Positions 36,728 through 50,540 of a stretch of DNA of 64,000 bases are shown here, piece after piece (position 1 is the stretch's first letter; each line of letters opens with the position of its first letter). Position numbers and translations under genes: made by a program. Source of the DNA: Cricetomys ansorgei (lineage: Eukaryota > Chordata > Mammalia > Rodentia > Nesomyidae); NCBI GenBank assembly GCA_026225945.1, contig JAMJFZ010003708.1:5001-69000 (forward strand). The letters run 5' to 3'. A model generated the notes under the pieces. It was not told the origin of the DNA, did no database searches, and was given only the letters and a program-made list of their open reading frames with translations.

Positions 36728-37207
36728 CACTTCCTTATTCTTTAAGATTTCAGAGATTCCTAAGAACTTCTAGACTTGAAGATTTACAAGGTTTTCAAGA
36801 ACAATTAAGTTACAAGTCTTTATGATTACTTTTCTACAAAAATATTCCATATAATTTAAAAAAGACATAAAGAAAACATTTTTGCATAAATAAACGTCTG
36901 AAAATAGAAGGTAAGACTATAAGCAGCATGAAAGGTTTTTCATTTGTAAACTGAAATAAAACCCCTGAATTCCAGAAACACTGGAGATCTGAGGCTAATG
37001 GCCCTTAACTAGAGTCACGGGCCTAGTCCTTGTCACCTTGTGTATTGTGATCTTCAGCCGCTCTGCCAGCATCTGCAAAGCAGAAGCACTTTACAGAGAG
37101 CAGAGGTGAGGTCAGTCATCCTGACCTTTTCCAGCTGTTTCGTTGTAATGCCATGAAGTTAAGAGTAATATATTTCAGGCTGTTTGCACTCAGGGATCTT
37201 AAAGGTT

Positions 37208-37388
37208 TGCTCATTTCATGTGTGCGTGTGCCTGGATGTACATATGCGAGCCACATGTCTGCAAGTGCCCTCAGAGGTGTCGGGACACCCTGGAACTGGA
37301 GTTTCAGTCTGATGAGGGTGCTGGGAGCCGAGCCCAGGTCCTCTGGAAGAGCAGCAAGTGCTCTTCACCTGAGTCTCCCCAGCTCTCG
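37208..37388 (-). repeat. B3/B2-type SINE near the C15orf40 3' end
   Basis: GTGCTGGGAGCCGAGCCCAG, GAAGAGCAGCAAGTGCTCTT and CTGAGTCTCCCCAGCTC mark an antisense B3. It may be transcribed in the 3' UTR of the C15orf40 homologue. Confidence 0.88.
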
Positions 37389-37562
37389 CAGGGAGGGTTT
37401 AGAGCCTGTATTTAGTGTGTAGACTTAGATTCTCTGCTCTCGTTTCAGTCTGATTTTTAGGTGTGTGTGCTGCCCCCCAAGTTTGGGTACTTGCATGTCT
37501 TTCTACTTGGCCATCTCTGCACTGCTAATCAAGACTCAAGATGTACTTGTCACTTCTTGACT

Positions 37563-37658
37563 TTACTTGTTCTCAGCTTCTCTTTTCAGTTTCTCCAAGA
37601 TCTCTTCCGGAGTCGCGGGGGCCAAGAGCTTCACCACCTTTTCCCGAGATTTACCACC
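37563..37658 (-). CDS. C15orf40: C15orf40 homologue, exon 4 (C-terminus and stop)
   Basis: After the acceptor CTCAG (AG at 37660-37659) the minus strand encodes [12 protein letters not shown], then [18 protein letters not shown] and TAA (37565-37563). This is the last helix-rich part of the DUF167 domain, with the family's GGKSREK signature. The junction with exon 3 falls between codons, so phase is 0. The exon supplies 31 codons plus the stop. Confidence 0.95.
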   Translation of the reverse strand, partial: GGKSREKVVKLLAPATPEEILEKLKREAENK

Positions 37659-37894
37659 CTGAGCCAGAGAGAAAAGGGCACATTCAGAATCCTCACACGT
37701 CAGGAGCACAGGCCTTCTCCACCCCCACTGTAGCGCGTCTTCACAGGGCATCATGGACGGCCTTTCCCAACAGCCTGGGCATGTCAACCTTCTGAGAGAT
37801 TTGTGCAACTCTCCAGGGTTTTTACCTTTCTATCTCAATTTTTATAATAAAAATTTGGCATTAAAATTTCAACATGAATGCTTACAATATTCTG

Positions 37895-38033
37895 TCTTTT
37901 TATCTTTCTAAGACATGATCTCATGTAGCCCAGATTAGCTTAAACTCAATATACAGCCAAAGGCCAACTTGAACCCCCAATCTTTGTCTCCCTCAAGTAC
38001 TGGGATTACAGGGACTTCCCACTATGCCTGGTC
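37895..38033 (-). repeat. B1 SINE, old, in C15orf40 intron 3
   Basis: TCTAAGACATGATCTCATGT and AAGTACTGGGATTACAGGGA mark a diverged antisense B1. The rest of intron 3 (37659-39184) is AT-rich with no further exon seen. Confidence 0.75.
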
Positions 38034-38902
38034 AATATTTTAGTTTCAAGTAATCTGTATAGATTACAAAGGAAAATAATTTTAAAACATCAAATACGAC
38101 AATTTAGTATAAACTTTTTATAACATTTAACTATAAACAAATTGCTCTTTTGTTAATCATTTCTGAAATTTTCAAACAACAACCAACCACATGTCTAAGT
38201 CTATGATTTCACAATCACTTAAAACAAATCGTAAAGGGATTTATTTCAAGCATGTCTTTTATAAAACAGAATCTGAGTAGGACTTTATCTAGACAGACCT
38301 CGTGTGGACACAGGGAAGGGTGGGTGTGTCTCGGGCTGGTGTCACACAGGATCTGCTGCAGGCTAGGGAAGGGTCAGGAAGTGGCCTAATGAGAGGGGTT
38401 TTCAGGTGCAGTTTATTAACCACCCAGATGTGAACCGCACCACTGGACGTGTAGAGCTTTAGTAACAGACTTGGCCTGCTCTCTTGCAAGTCTACAGAGG
38501 TACCCAGGAGCCTGTTTTTAAAACTCATTCTCTGGTGATTCTGAAGTAAAACCATGGTATTAATTCCACATAAACATCCTTGCCATCAGCACCCCTAGTG
38601 AGCAAAACCAGCCCGTGTGTCAGAATACTTGGTTAACTTAGTAGAGATGACAAAGAGGAACCATTTTAGATTATTTTCAGTATACTGAGGTCTTGAAGGA
38701 AGTGAGCAAGATTAATCTGACAGCAGATAAAGTTATGAATTTAGAAAGGAGAGAATGTGTAAGGGAGCACAACCAAGGCCTCCAGGGAGAGTGCGCAGCC
38801 TCAACACGGACGGAGGCAGTGCGGATGAAGGAGACTACAAAGTCACAGATTTTAGTGTTTAAGTGAATGTGAGTTTTTAAAAACTGGCTTTATAATTTAC
38901 AA

Positions 38903-39118
38903 GACTGGAAAGATGCCTCGGTAGTTAGGAGCACTGGCTGCACTTTCGGAGAAGAGTCTGATTCCCAGCACCCGCATGGCAGCTGACAACAAAGCTGTTA
39001 CTCCAGTCCTGGGGAGCCAACACCCTCTTTTGGCCTCTGAGGGCACCAAGTATGCATGTGGCACGGATATACACGCAGGCAAAACAGCCATACGCATAAA
39101 CCCTTTTAAACTGGCTTT
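38903..39118 (+). repeat. B3/B2-type SINE in C15orf40 intron 3
   Basis: ACTGGAAAGATGCCTCGGTA, TGGCAGCTGACAACAAAGCT and CCTCTTTTGGCCTCTGAGGG identify it. It lies about 65 bp inside the intron from the exon 3 donor and is antisense to the gene. Confidence 0.88.
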
Positions 39119-39184
39119 GTAACCATTGCTGTAGAAAATGTGAATCACGGTCAATATGTAACAACCTAATATGGAGAGCCTTAC

Positions 39185-39312
39185 CTTGTCCAAGACCACG
39201 TCGCTCCTCCGGAGTTCCAGGACCCTGGAGAGATAGCGACAGAGCTCCGCGTTCGCCTCTCCCTCAGATGGAGGCGCTGCAATCGCCACGCTTACTGCTT
39301 CAGCTGTGAGAT
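39185..39312 (-). CDS. C15orf40: C15orf40 homologue, exon 3 (DUF167 core)
   Basis: Between the acceptor AG at 39314-39313 and the GTAAGG donor at 39184, the minus strand encodes (D)[19 protein letters not shown], then [20 protein letters not shown] and LDK. This contains the family-diagnostic APPSEGEAN motif of UPF0235/YggU-type proteins. The first two bases complete an Asp codon begun in exon 2, and the exon ends on a codon boundary. The length of 128 nt fits the frame exactly. Compared with the human protein only conservative Lys/Arg and Asn/Ser changes are seen. Confidence 0.96.
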
Positions 39313-41167
39313 CTGGAACGACACGGCAAGAGCTTCATCCGTAAGGTGCTCCTTCCCTCAACGAAGTGAGAGCTGTGCAACAGTTTACGCTGGCCAGGCC
39401 AGGCTTCCAATTAGTAACTGTTGAACTAGGTTCAATCTCTTGCACACAAACAAGAGAAAGATGGAATCAAATGATAAACTGATACTTCACGGAACAAAGA
39501 TACGTAGGTCTTAAGGTTATAAACACCCACACAAGAGAAAGTCCCAGGGCCCAGAGAGCATCTTGATGCAGGCAACTAGAAACTACCTTGGATGGGAGGG
39601 CTGGGCTTCATTCGGCGCCACCAGTCCCCAGGCAGTGCACAGACAACCGCACACTGCACTGCACGGGGCTCAGGGCTTCCCGTCTGGAAAAGCCGAGCCC
39701 TAGGCTGGGTTGCTCTCTTCTGTGATGCATATCTCGACGCGCGTGCTTTTGACATTCATGTAACAGTCACTCTACTCGTAAGAACATAAAGCCTTCCCAA
39801 AGGGCTTTGCTGTAACCGGCCCCATTATTAAACCCACTTTACAGGCAAGACAACTGGAATCAAACTCCGCCCCCTGCAGTCCTTCACAGCCATTAGGACA
39901 GCCAAGTGTTTACACAAAGCGGTTTGCAAACGAGCCTGGGCTAACCCTGCACCTAGGGTCGCTATATACTCCACAGGGCGGGGACAGCACAGTGGCCCTC
40001 CCGTCGACCCTCAGATGCAGCTTTTCATTTTAGCATCGCTGAAATCAAGCCATGGCTTTCAAGGGATAAAAGAGTTTAGTTGACCCGGGTTTTTAAAAAA
40101 CTAACATAAATACTCATGTACCTTACAGTTAATTCCATCTTAGATTCGGCTTAGGAAACACTGATCAAAGGCTGGGCTGGGGACAAAGGCCTACAATCCT
40201 CGAGCTTGAGTGGCTGGGGCAGAAGGTAAATTTAGCCCAGCACAGGCTACATAGCAATTTTTATCTTAAAAAAAAAAAAATGCCGGCCAAAGTGTGGAAA
40301 ACACCACAGGACGGCTCGGCCAGCGGCACAAGCCAGGCCCACCTAGCACTTGGTTCCAGTGTAGTATTTGCAAAATATAAAGAAAATTTGTATACGAAGC
40401 ATTATCTTATTTTCAAGATAATTCAGATCAAACTTGAACTTCGCATGGGAAATAGGGGCCCCAGAGCTCCGATTTCTCCCAGTCTTCAGGCTAATGATCA
40501 TAAAACTAGACCAAAGCAGCTCTCCTTTCGCTGTCAGTGTCTCTAATTTTTGGAACAGGAAAATTAGGAATAGTCTAGGCTATGCAGGTTTGCTCTGTGT
40601 CCTTCCTAAACACCATTTTGTTGCTGTTTAGAGACAGGTCTTGCTTGTATTCCTGGCTGACCTCCAACTCAAGGTCCTCCTGCCTCAGCGCCTGTACCTG
40701 TGAATTATGTGATACATGAACAAGTCCCTCTCCAAAACACCACATTCCTTTTTCTAAATCATTATTTTCTTATTTGCGTATTTTATGTACGAGTGCTGTC
40801 TGCATGTACGCCTGCATGCCAGAAGAGGGCACCAGATCCCACTGCAGACGGCTGTGAGTCACCACGTGGTTGCTGGGAACTGAACTCAGGACCTCTAGAA
40901 GAGCAGCCAGTGCTCTTAACTGCTCAGCATTTCTCCAGCCCCCAAAACACCACATTCTTAAAAAAGGACGACAGAATGGTTTCCATCTAATCTGGTATTG
41001 TTTCAAATACCTTTATATGAGAATACACAATTTTTAAATGGAGAAGCCTCCGAATGCAGACATAAAAAAGTACCATTTACAGTCGCAGGAAGAACTGTCA
41101 GCTAGTGAGGCAGAGAAGCTGGAGAGACCATTTGGCTCACATGTGAACCCGTCATGTTCAGACGCAC
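39313..41167 (-). other. C15orf40: C15orf40 intron 2
   Basis: The intron carries a MIR-like fragment (39815-39960), B1 pieces at 40167-40285 (+) and 40612-40700 (-), and a B3/B2 element listed separately. I see no additional coding exon. Confidence 0.7.
40765..40942 (-). repeat. B2/B3 SINE in C15orf40 intron 2
   Basis: TGTACGCCTGCATGCCAGAA, GTGAGTCACCACGTGGTTGC and AGAGCAGCCAGTGCTCTTAA give a nearly complete antisense B2-type element. Confidence 0.92.
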
Positions 41168-41294
41168 CTGTCACGGCATTCTGTCTGGAGCCGGGTTTGG
41201 CATGGACGGCTATGGTGACACAACCTTTAGGATCAGCTGCCACAGGCCCTGCGGGGGGAAGTGCTGCCCCTGGCTCCTTGGTTTGGTTTTTACC
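41168..41294 (-). CDS. C15orf40: C15orf40 homologue, exon 2
   Basis: The exon follows TTTCAG (AG at 41296-41295) and encodes [20 protein letters not shown], then [20 protein letters not shown] and VT, ending before GTGCG (41167). It holds the first strand of the DUF167 fold, including the conserved HAKPGS turn. It begins in phase 0 directly after exon 1 and ends with one base of an Asp codon. The 127-nt length agrees. The Pro/Ala-rich linker before DPKG differs from human, as expected for a linker. Confidence 0.95.
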
Positions 41295-41560
41295 CTGAAA
41301 TGACACAATGTTACGGTTGACAAAATATTTTATCACATTTTTGTTTTGACCCCTCCCTCATCACTAAACTGTCCCTACTAGCCGGGAACTGGCCGCCTAG
41401 CCGGAATTCACCAAATCCCTCAGTACCCCGCCAGCCATCAACCCCAGCGTTAGTACTGCCTTGGAAGACCAGACTCTAAACTTCATCCCTTCCATTTTCT
41501 CCTCAAGCAGAGACTATTACTTGTCGTTTATTTGGTGCACGCAGCCTAAAGGTGGAAGAC

Positions 41561-41602
41561 TGTGTGTGTGCGCGCGCGCGTGCATGTGTGCGTGCATGCG
41601 TG
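41561..41602 (+). repeat. Short TG/CG alternating tract
   Basis: TGTGTGTGCGCGCGCGCGTG followed by CATGTGTGCGTGCATGCGTG is strict purine-pyrimidine alternation with a Z-DNA-prone CG core, in C15orf40 intron 1. Confidence 0.95.
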
Positions 41603-41699
41603 TCCTGCCCTACAATATTCCGGCTACCTCAGAACATGTTCCTGCAGTCTGCTTTACAGCTATTCCTCAACATTAGGTCCATTTAGTATCCACCTTTAC

Positions 41700-42070
41700 G
41701 TTATGTACGTGCATGCACATGCATACACATATCTGTATGTACGCACGTACGCATATGTATGTGTGTGAACTCTCCTAGGCGAGGAGCGGGTGAGAGGGCG
41801 AGATGCATATCTATATGTACGCATGTATGTGTATGTATATGTATGTATGCGTATGTACGTGTGTGAACTCTCCTAGGCGAGGAGGGGGCGAGAGGCGTAT
41901 CTACATGTACGCATGTATGTGTATGTCTGGGTATGTACGTGTGTGAACTCTCGAGGGCGAGATGCCTATCTACATGTACGCATGTATGTGTATGTGTGCG
42001 TATGTGTATGTATGGGTATGTATGCGTATGTACGTGTGTGAACTCTCCTGGGCGAGGAGCGGGCTGCGGG
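41700..42070 (+). repeat. Complex tandem repeat in C15orf40 intron 1
   Basis: Four imperfect units of about 80-100 bp each begin with ACGTGTGTGAACTCTC, continue with a G-rich GGCGAGGAG or GGGCGAGATG part, and then ATCTACATGTACGCATG and TATG repeats. Units start near 41760, 41862, 41939 and 42032. The last unit runs straight into the unique GC-rich sequence beside exon 1, so the array appears to have grown out of that edge. Confidence 0.85.
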
Positions 42071-42221
42071 AAGAACAACGACCGGCATTTAAACGCCACG
42101 CTAGACCTTTCCGCCCGCGGAACAGGAAGAGTTTCATGGCCGTGAACTGGGGATGCAGAGGATCCGGGGCTCTCGCTCCCCGCCCTCCGGGCGCCCTCCG
42201 CACCACGGGGCCCGCACTGAC

Positions 42222-42314
42222 CTTGCCCGTCGCCCCGGCTTTCTTGGGCATGGTGGACGCGGACAGGAGCCGGGCAGGGGCCTGAGCGCGGCGGCCCACC
42301 GCGATCGGCAGCAT
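42222..42314 (-). CDS. C15orf40: C15orf40 homologue, exon 1 (start, with possible mitochondrial leader)
   Basis: On the minus strand the conserved start MPKKAGATGK is encoded at 42251-42222, ending before a GTCAGT donor (42221). This ATG has a good context (ACC before it). Twenty-one codons upstream and in frame lies another ATG (42314-42312) in a weak context. The extension contains MLPIAVGRR and APARLLSAS: three Arg, no acidic residue, hydrophobic and serine-rich, which looks like a mitochondrial targeting peptide. I remember the human gene having a comparable N-terminal extension. The protein would be 126 residues from the inner ATG or 147 from the outer one. DUF167 proteins have no established biochemical role. 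The frame stays open further upstream, so the outer start is inferred. Confidence 0.85.
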
Positions 42315-42660
42315 CCGGACCCGCGGGCGCGGCGGAAGAGCCCCGCGCGCCTGCGCACGTCGCGGGCGGAAGCGGCGCCGGGCGGGCGCAGGTCCGCCCC
42401 TAGGTCGGGCTGGGGTGTGGTCACATGACCAGGAGGCGTGCCGGAAGCTGGGCGGGGCTGGGGCGTGGTCGCAGCGGGCCACGCGTGAGGGCGGAGGAGA
42501 GGGTTCGGGGCCCGGCCTCGGTCGCCGGGGACCGACCGCCGTCACGGTCACTCCCCGCAGCGATCGGGGTGTGCACGGGGGCTGAGGGCGGAATAACCGA
42601 ACACACGGGGCTGCGGTGCTCAGACTGTCACCGCGGGAACGGACTCGAGTGAACAGCTTT
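42315..42660 (-). promoter_or_regulatory. C15orf40: CpG-island promoter of the C15orf40 homologue
   Basis: This GC- and CpG-dense stretch lies directly upstream of exon 1. It shows an ETS site (CCGGAAG, 42441-42447), an adjacent GC box (GGGCGGGGC from about 42450), and TCACATGACC (42421-42430), a USF-like E-box variant. No TATA box is present. No exon on the opposite strand is recognisable, so I do not call it bidirectional. Confidence 0.75.
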
Positions 42661-43984
42661 AGGCCGTGGTCTGTGGGACGTCCCAATCCGGAGACGCGCC
42701 GGGCCGACGGAATGGAGACTAGGGACCCCGAGGCCAGCCTCTAACACTGGCATCCGTGTTAAGCCACGCCGCACCACAGTGGAGCCAAAGTCACACTGGT
42801 CTGAATTTGACCGTGGGTCTTAGAGGGGGAGGGAAACGTCCCAACAGGAACCCTGCAGCCTGCCTTCATCACACCAGCCAGCCAGAGCCCTCAGCTCAAT
42901 CTGACACAGCCAAGAGCCCGCACTTGCGGGAAAGGACAGGGCCTGTGATCCAATGCCTGAAGCCCATTATAATTTTAGATTCCATTTTAAATTGGGCTTT
43001 AAAAAATCTTATTCCAGTTTAAGAGTTGGTCTTAGCTTTGCTAGTGGAATTAAACATTTTTTTTAAAGGATACAGCAAGAGTAAATGCTCCTGTCTGGGG
43101 CTACTCTGGTTCCCTCTCTTGTCAAATATTTTGTTCAAATTGGACACAGTTCACGTTTTGAATGTGAGGGCAAAAAACAGACAGGAGGCTGGAGTCGGCA
43201 CTAGCGAGGGAAGAGGCAGTGTTGGACATCTACATTCATGTACTGCAGTTGATGGCTGTACTCGCCTTCGGTCTTCTAAGCATTTTTTTCCTTTGAAAGT
43301 ATATGTCTAAGTAAAACTTTATATGGACCTAACATAACATATTTTATAAACACCATGTTTGAAAGTGTAAAAATTTTCCATCCTAATTTGTTGGACAGAT
43401 ACTAGAATAGCAATGTTTTTAAAGGAATACTTCTAAATGTTCAGGTTGGTCAAAATTATTTTTTTCTTTTGTATTTTTCTAGACAGGTTATCTTGGTGTA
43501 GCCCTGGCTGTCCAGAACTCTGTGTAGACCAGCACCAGGCTGGCCTTGAACTCAGAGCCCCGTCCAACTGCTGGGATTAAAGGAGTGTGCCACCACTGCC
43601 CAGCTCTTCTGACAGCAAAGTATTTTCTCCGCTCAACAGCTTGGGCATAAGAGTGACTTTACATTGTACCCAGCACCACTTAGTAATACTGTTTTCTAAA
43701 TATCAGCCTCTTTGGGCACTGTGACCAGCTGCCACGGATGCAGTGACAAGCAAACGCTTGCAAAGGCCAGTGCAGTCATCACTCCTGCCCTGACGGCGGG
43801 CACTTGGTAACAGGATGGAATCCAAGCTGGCACCTGCTGTACCTGAGCCACCCGCCCTTCTCTTTATTAGTTAATTACAATCAGAAGCACATAAAAGCTA
43901 AACTATTAACTAAACCAGAAACTTTGTTCCAAAGGGGTGTCTCGCATTCAACTTTTAAGAGAAAAAGACAAGTGACAACAAATA
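42661..43984. other. Intergenic between the C15orf40 homologue and the Btbd1 3' end
   Basis: GC content falls quickly after the promoter. Apart from one B1 (43461-43603) I see nothing assignable. Confidence 0.6.
43461..43603 (-). repeat. B1 SINE
   Basis: GGTGTAGCCCTGGCTGTCCA and ACTGCTGGGATTAAAGGAGT in antisense B1 order, with a small internal duplication around the ACCAGC block. Confidence 0.92.
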
Positions 43985-44003
43985 AGTAACCAAAAAGGAT
44001 AAA

Positions 44004-44009
44004 TTTATT
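44004..44009 (-). terminator. Btbd1: Btbd1 distal poly(A) signal
   Basis: AATAAA on the minus strand (TTTATT on the plus strand), expected to direct cleavage near 43985. Confidence 0.65.
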
Positions 44010-45014
44010 TTAAAAACTCCAGGTGATGTCCCGACGTGACTGGGTCCGTTTCTTGCTCCTTTCCATGACTGCATCAGCTGCAGTTGTTCAGCACAGCACA
44101 AGGCATGTGGGTGCCCCCTAGGCACTAATCTGGCACGCAATACTTAAGAAACACCTCCCGAAATGGTTACCACAGTCTTGCTAATCTCCACTTAGGCAGA
44201 ATCACACACTCCAGGGTATCCCAGCTAACTGAGGCCTACACCCAGGCCACGGCAGGAGACAGTGAACAAGTTCCCTTTCTTCAGCAGCTGCAAGACTCCG
44301 GCCACCAACACGTCACCCCCCTGCCCTCTTGAAGACACAAAATATTACTTTCGATGAAAACTGCTATGCCCTATTCAGAAAAAATTCTCAAGTTGTACTT
44401 GAAAGAATTTTCATTTGATAATTTTCCACAACTATCTGATAGACTGACATACCTTAAGCTTAATTATACAAGGCTTATTTTTTATAAGATAATCATTTAA
44501 GGGGAAATGTTATCTCACTTGTATTTTTAAAAATCTGCTTTATGTAAAAATGTAGAAGGTCACAAAACATGTCCGCCTCTGGGACAGAGCTATGCCTAGT
44601 GTACCAGTGACGATGGGGACAACTGTGAAGGTGACCGAAGCCCCTTCCTCTCCAGCGTGGTCGGCTGGGCAGCTTTATGGTTTCAAAACAGCTGCTGGGA
44701 ATCCGAGTATCTACCGCGCTCGCTCGCTGCAGGGCTTACTGTAGCGCTAGAATGCCGTCCGTCGGCATTGCCGTCGCGTCTCACCCGTCTGGAACTTGCC
44801 GACAGCCCCACGACAAGCATGGCGGACGGGAGTAACAGAGAATCCAGCCGGGGTCACCCTTAGGCCTGTTTCTACCTCACTATTTTGAATTTATACAAAC
44901 TCCACGTACAGCTTTAAGCAGCACTACGCGATACACTGCTATACTACCATGAAACACCGTTTCTGTAAATGCACTGAAATTTCTCTCGGGTGTTCTTTTG
45001 GGGGGGAGCTTACT

Positions 45015-45020
45015 TTTATT
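45015..45020 (-). terminator. Btbd1: Btbd1 candidate proximal poly(A) signal
   Basis: A second minus-strand AATAAA lies about 445 bases after the stop codon. Its use would give a short-UTR transcript. Confidence 0.5.
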
Positions 45021-45464
45021 TAGCATTATGCCAAAACCCCAAATATAAAGTCAGCTTTCTTAATTTTCTGAAATTAGTTGACTTTAAAAGAATTCTGTAG
45101 GAATACTGACCCATCTCATCTAACTTTCAAAATAGTTAAGAGTTAAAATAAAAAAAAAAAGCAACCCACACCTCTCTCTGACAAGAATCTTTCAGTTACA
45201 AACTATTGAAAGGCCTCGAGTCAGTGAACCTACAAGACCCCAGACACGCGGGAAAGCTGTGCTTTCGTACCACCGGGCTCTTCCACAAGGGTTACAAGAA
45301 AATGGAAAATCTGCCTTTGAATCATGCAGAAATTTAAATAACCTTTACTTCCTCTAAGAAACTAAAATGTTTCTTATTCTGAAATTATACTCATGACACT
45401 CAAAGCTATTTGTGGCCAATTGTTTACGCTTTTGAGATTAGCCTGAATGGTGGTTAACACTACA

Positions 45465-45623
45465 TTAAGTATAAAATATTATTTCTGGTATTTGTCCGTC
45501 TTCTATTGAAGTGCCATTATTATTGCCAGGGGAACTGAAAAATAAAAAGACAGTCTTGCTTGCAGCAGGGGTCTCGTGCACTACTTTCTTCAGTCCTTTG
45601 GTGCCGTAGTGAGAGTCTGGACC
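45465..45623 (-). CDS. Btbd1: Btbd1 last exon (C-terminus of the PHR domain)
   Basis: After the acceptor TTTAG (AG at 45625-45624) the minus strand encodes [20 protein letters not shown], then [20 protein letters not shown] and [12 protein letters not shown], with TAA at 45467-45465. This is the end of the PHR (PAM/Highwire/RPM-1) beta-sandwich and the BTBD1 C-terminus. One Phe of the family's Phe run is Leu here. The exon adds 52 residues in phase 0. Confidence 0.97.
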   Translation of the reverse strand, partial: GPDSHYGTKGLKKVVHETPAASKTVFLFFSSPGNNNGTSIEDGQIPEIIFYT

Positions 45624-45918
45624 CTAAATGAGAGTGAACAGCCAGCGACTGCCATCAGGAGGTACTCAGTATGTTCTGTTTGACTACTGGTCTATCTTAT
45701 GTATGTAAAACTTCATGCAGCATTTAATGAAATATTAAATATGAATATTTAAAAACAACAATATAGATTTCAACCATTAACAACTGTAAAAGGGTCTTAG
45801 GGAACTATTTTATCTTCTGTGGAAAGTTCAATTTCCTTAAACTAGGGGCAGTTTTTAGGAAGAACATAGCTCCGGGCAGCACCTGGCATCCTCTCCTTTC
45901 GAACAGGCTCCTGTGTCA

Positions 45919-46152
<234 letters not shown>

Positions 46153-46640
46153 TTAAAAGGGAAGTTACATTTAAGTTAAATTGAAACAGTCTTGCAGAAA
46201 ATATGGAGCCTTTAGAAATTGTGATGTAGACTGCAAACTTTCCATCTCTAACTATCAAAGCTGCCTTTTTAAAGGGGAGCGGAGGTGTTGGACGCTGCGC
46301 CCATCTGAAAGAACAGAGGGGCGCAGTGTGGTGCACACCCCTGCAGCCCAGCACTGGAGGGAAGCAGGACGTCCCTGTCTAGACAGAACGAAGGAAGGAG
46401 GCAGTGTTTATTCAGGACCCTAGATCCAGAGCGTGCCTGGAGCACTGTGTGGTGATGAGATGGTTCAAGCAACATGCGATGGCAGAAGGGCACGAACAGC
46501 AAGTCCTGTTAAGGGTTTCCCGGACAAAGAGCTCCAGGTGCACCATACTTTTGTAAAGAACCCCAGTTTCCTGAAACTGGATTGTTACTTTACAGCACCC
46601 ACAAAACAGAAATGGTTCCTTGACAACGACAGTCTGTTCA

Positions 46641-49605
<2,965 letters not shown>

Positions 49606-49798
49606 CTGATCCGGTCGCTAGTCCCGCTGTAGCCCCAGCGGCTCTCCACTTGCTGGAACCGGTTGATGCAGCATTCCTTTCCTCTGAGGCAGCATCTTGG
49701 TCGATCAATGTACTCTACTCTGGGCTTAGGGTTGACGGTAAAATGAAGAAACAGGTTTACCACTTCACGGTCTGATAAAATTCCAGACTGAGCGGGAC
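49606..49798 (-). CDS. Btbd1: Btbd1 exon (BACK end to PHR start)
   Basis: From TTCTACAG (AG at 49800-49799) to the GTATCT donor (49605), it encodes [20 protein letters not shown], then [20 protein letters not shown] and [23 protein letters not shown], with split Gly and Arg codons at its edges. It links the BACK domain to the PHR domain, and the [13 protein letters not shown] cysteine-rich entry is typical of BTBD1/2/3/6 proteins. The 193-nt length fits the reading frame (2 + 63 codons + 2). Confidence 0.97.
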
Positions 49799-50390
49799 CT
49801 GTAGAAATAGAAAACAAACTTAGCATATAAAATTCTAGCCGACATTTGAAGTCGTGATCGCACTTCCGAGGCTAACCTGAAAGAATGCGTTAAGGTAAGT
49901 GAAGGCTCAGATGGCACCTCCTGTGGGCTTGTCTGTCCTCTCTCCTGAGCACCGCAGCTCTCCATTTGCCCAGAGAACCGCTCTGGTGGAGAATCGCCCC
50001 CAGGACAGACAGACTTGTGACCCTCCACCTCCCATCTAATACTTGTCTCAGGCTATAATCTGAACAAGGAACATTCCAGCACAGAAAGACAGGGAATAAT
50101 CCTTATTTCTGGGGTTCAGAAGTTAGCAGAAGGTGAGAGCTATGGTTGGGAAAGCTATGGAAATAGAAAACCCATATATAGCCCAATTTTCCATTTCACT
50201 GCTTCTTATTGAAGAAAAATATCAAATACTTTAAACTTATCCAGAATTAATGCTGCTCCTTCATTAAAAAAGGCCAAGAGATCCCTTGTAAAGTCAGTAG
50301 AAGCAGTGCAGTAAGAGACTTCAAGACACTAGAGATTTGGATTAGGAAGCCTCCTGATTTTAAAACAGACGTTTTAAAAAGTTCAGTATC

Positions 50391-50540
50391 AGAGCCCGGT
50401 GGGTGAGCATGCCTGTAGTTCCAGGACCTGGGATGCAGAGGCAGCTGATTTCTGTACATTCAGGGTTGGCATAGTCTACATGGCAATTTCCCAGTCACAG
50501 TGGCTACACAGTGGATCCTGACTCAAATAAATAAAATTCA
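50391..50540 (+). repeat. B1 SINE, diverged
   Basis: AGCCCGGTGGGTGAGCATGC opens a sense-strand B1, with CAGTGGCTACACAGTGGATC near its end. Confidence 0.75.

Larger units (their letters stand above)
34777..37562. other. Intergenic between Ramac and the C15orf40 homologue
   Basis: SINEs are listed separately. Bases 35660-36240 are unusually stop-poor on the minus strand but are not assigned to a gene (see findings). The left part of this stretch may include the C15orf40 3' UTR; no canonical minus-strand AATAAA is seen within several hundred bases of the stop, so its end is unresolved. Confidence 0.5.
43985..45464 (-). other. Btbd1: Btbd1 3' UTR
   Basis: After the stop at 45465 the minus strand continues as non-coding, mostly AT-rich sequence. 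Two poly(A) signals would give UTRs of about 0.45 kb or 1.48 kb. A sharply CpG-rich island of about 150 bp lies inside the longer form (44704-44858). I see no SINE in it. Confidence 0.7.

Noticed and set aside
41970..42686. A 238-residue minus-strand frame through C15orf40 exon 1, its promoter and the intron 1 repeat
   Set aside because: Only the part at 42222-42314 fits the gene. The upstream part is CpG-island sequence and the downstream part is intron repeat after a good donor.
42315..42720. A bidirectional promoter driving a second, plus-strand gene
   Set aside because: No exon with a donor and a family-matching product was found on the plus strand between 42.4 and 44 kb.
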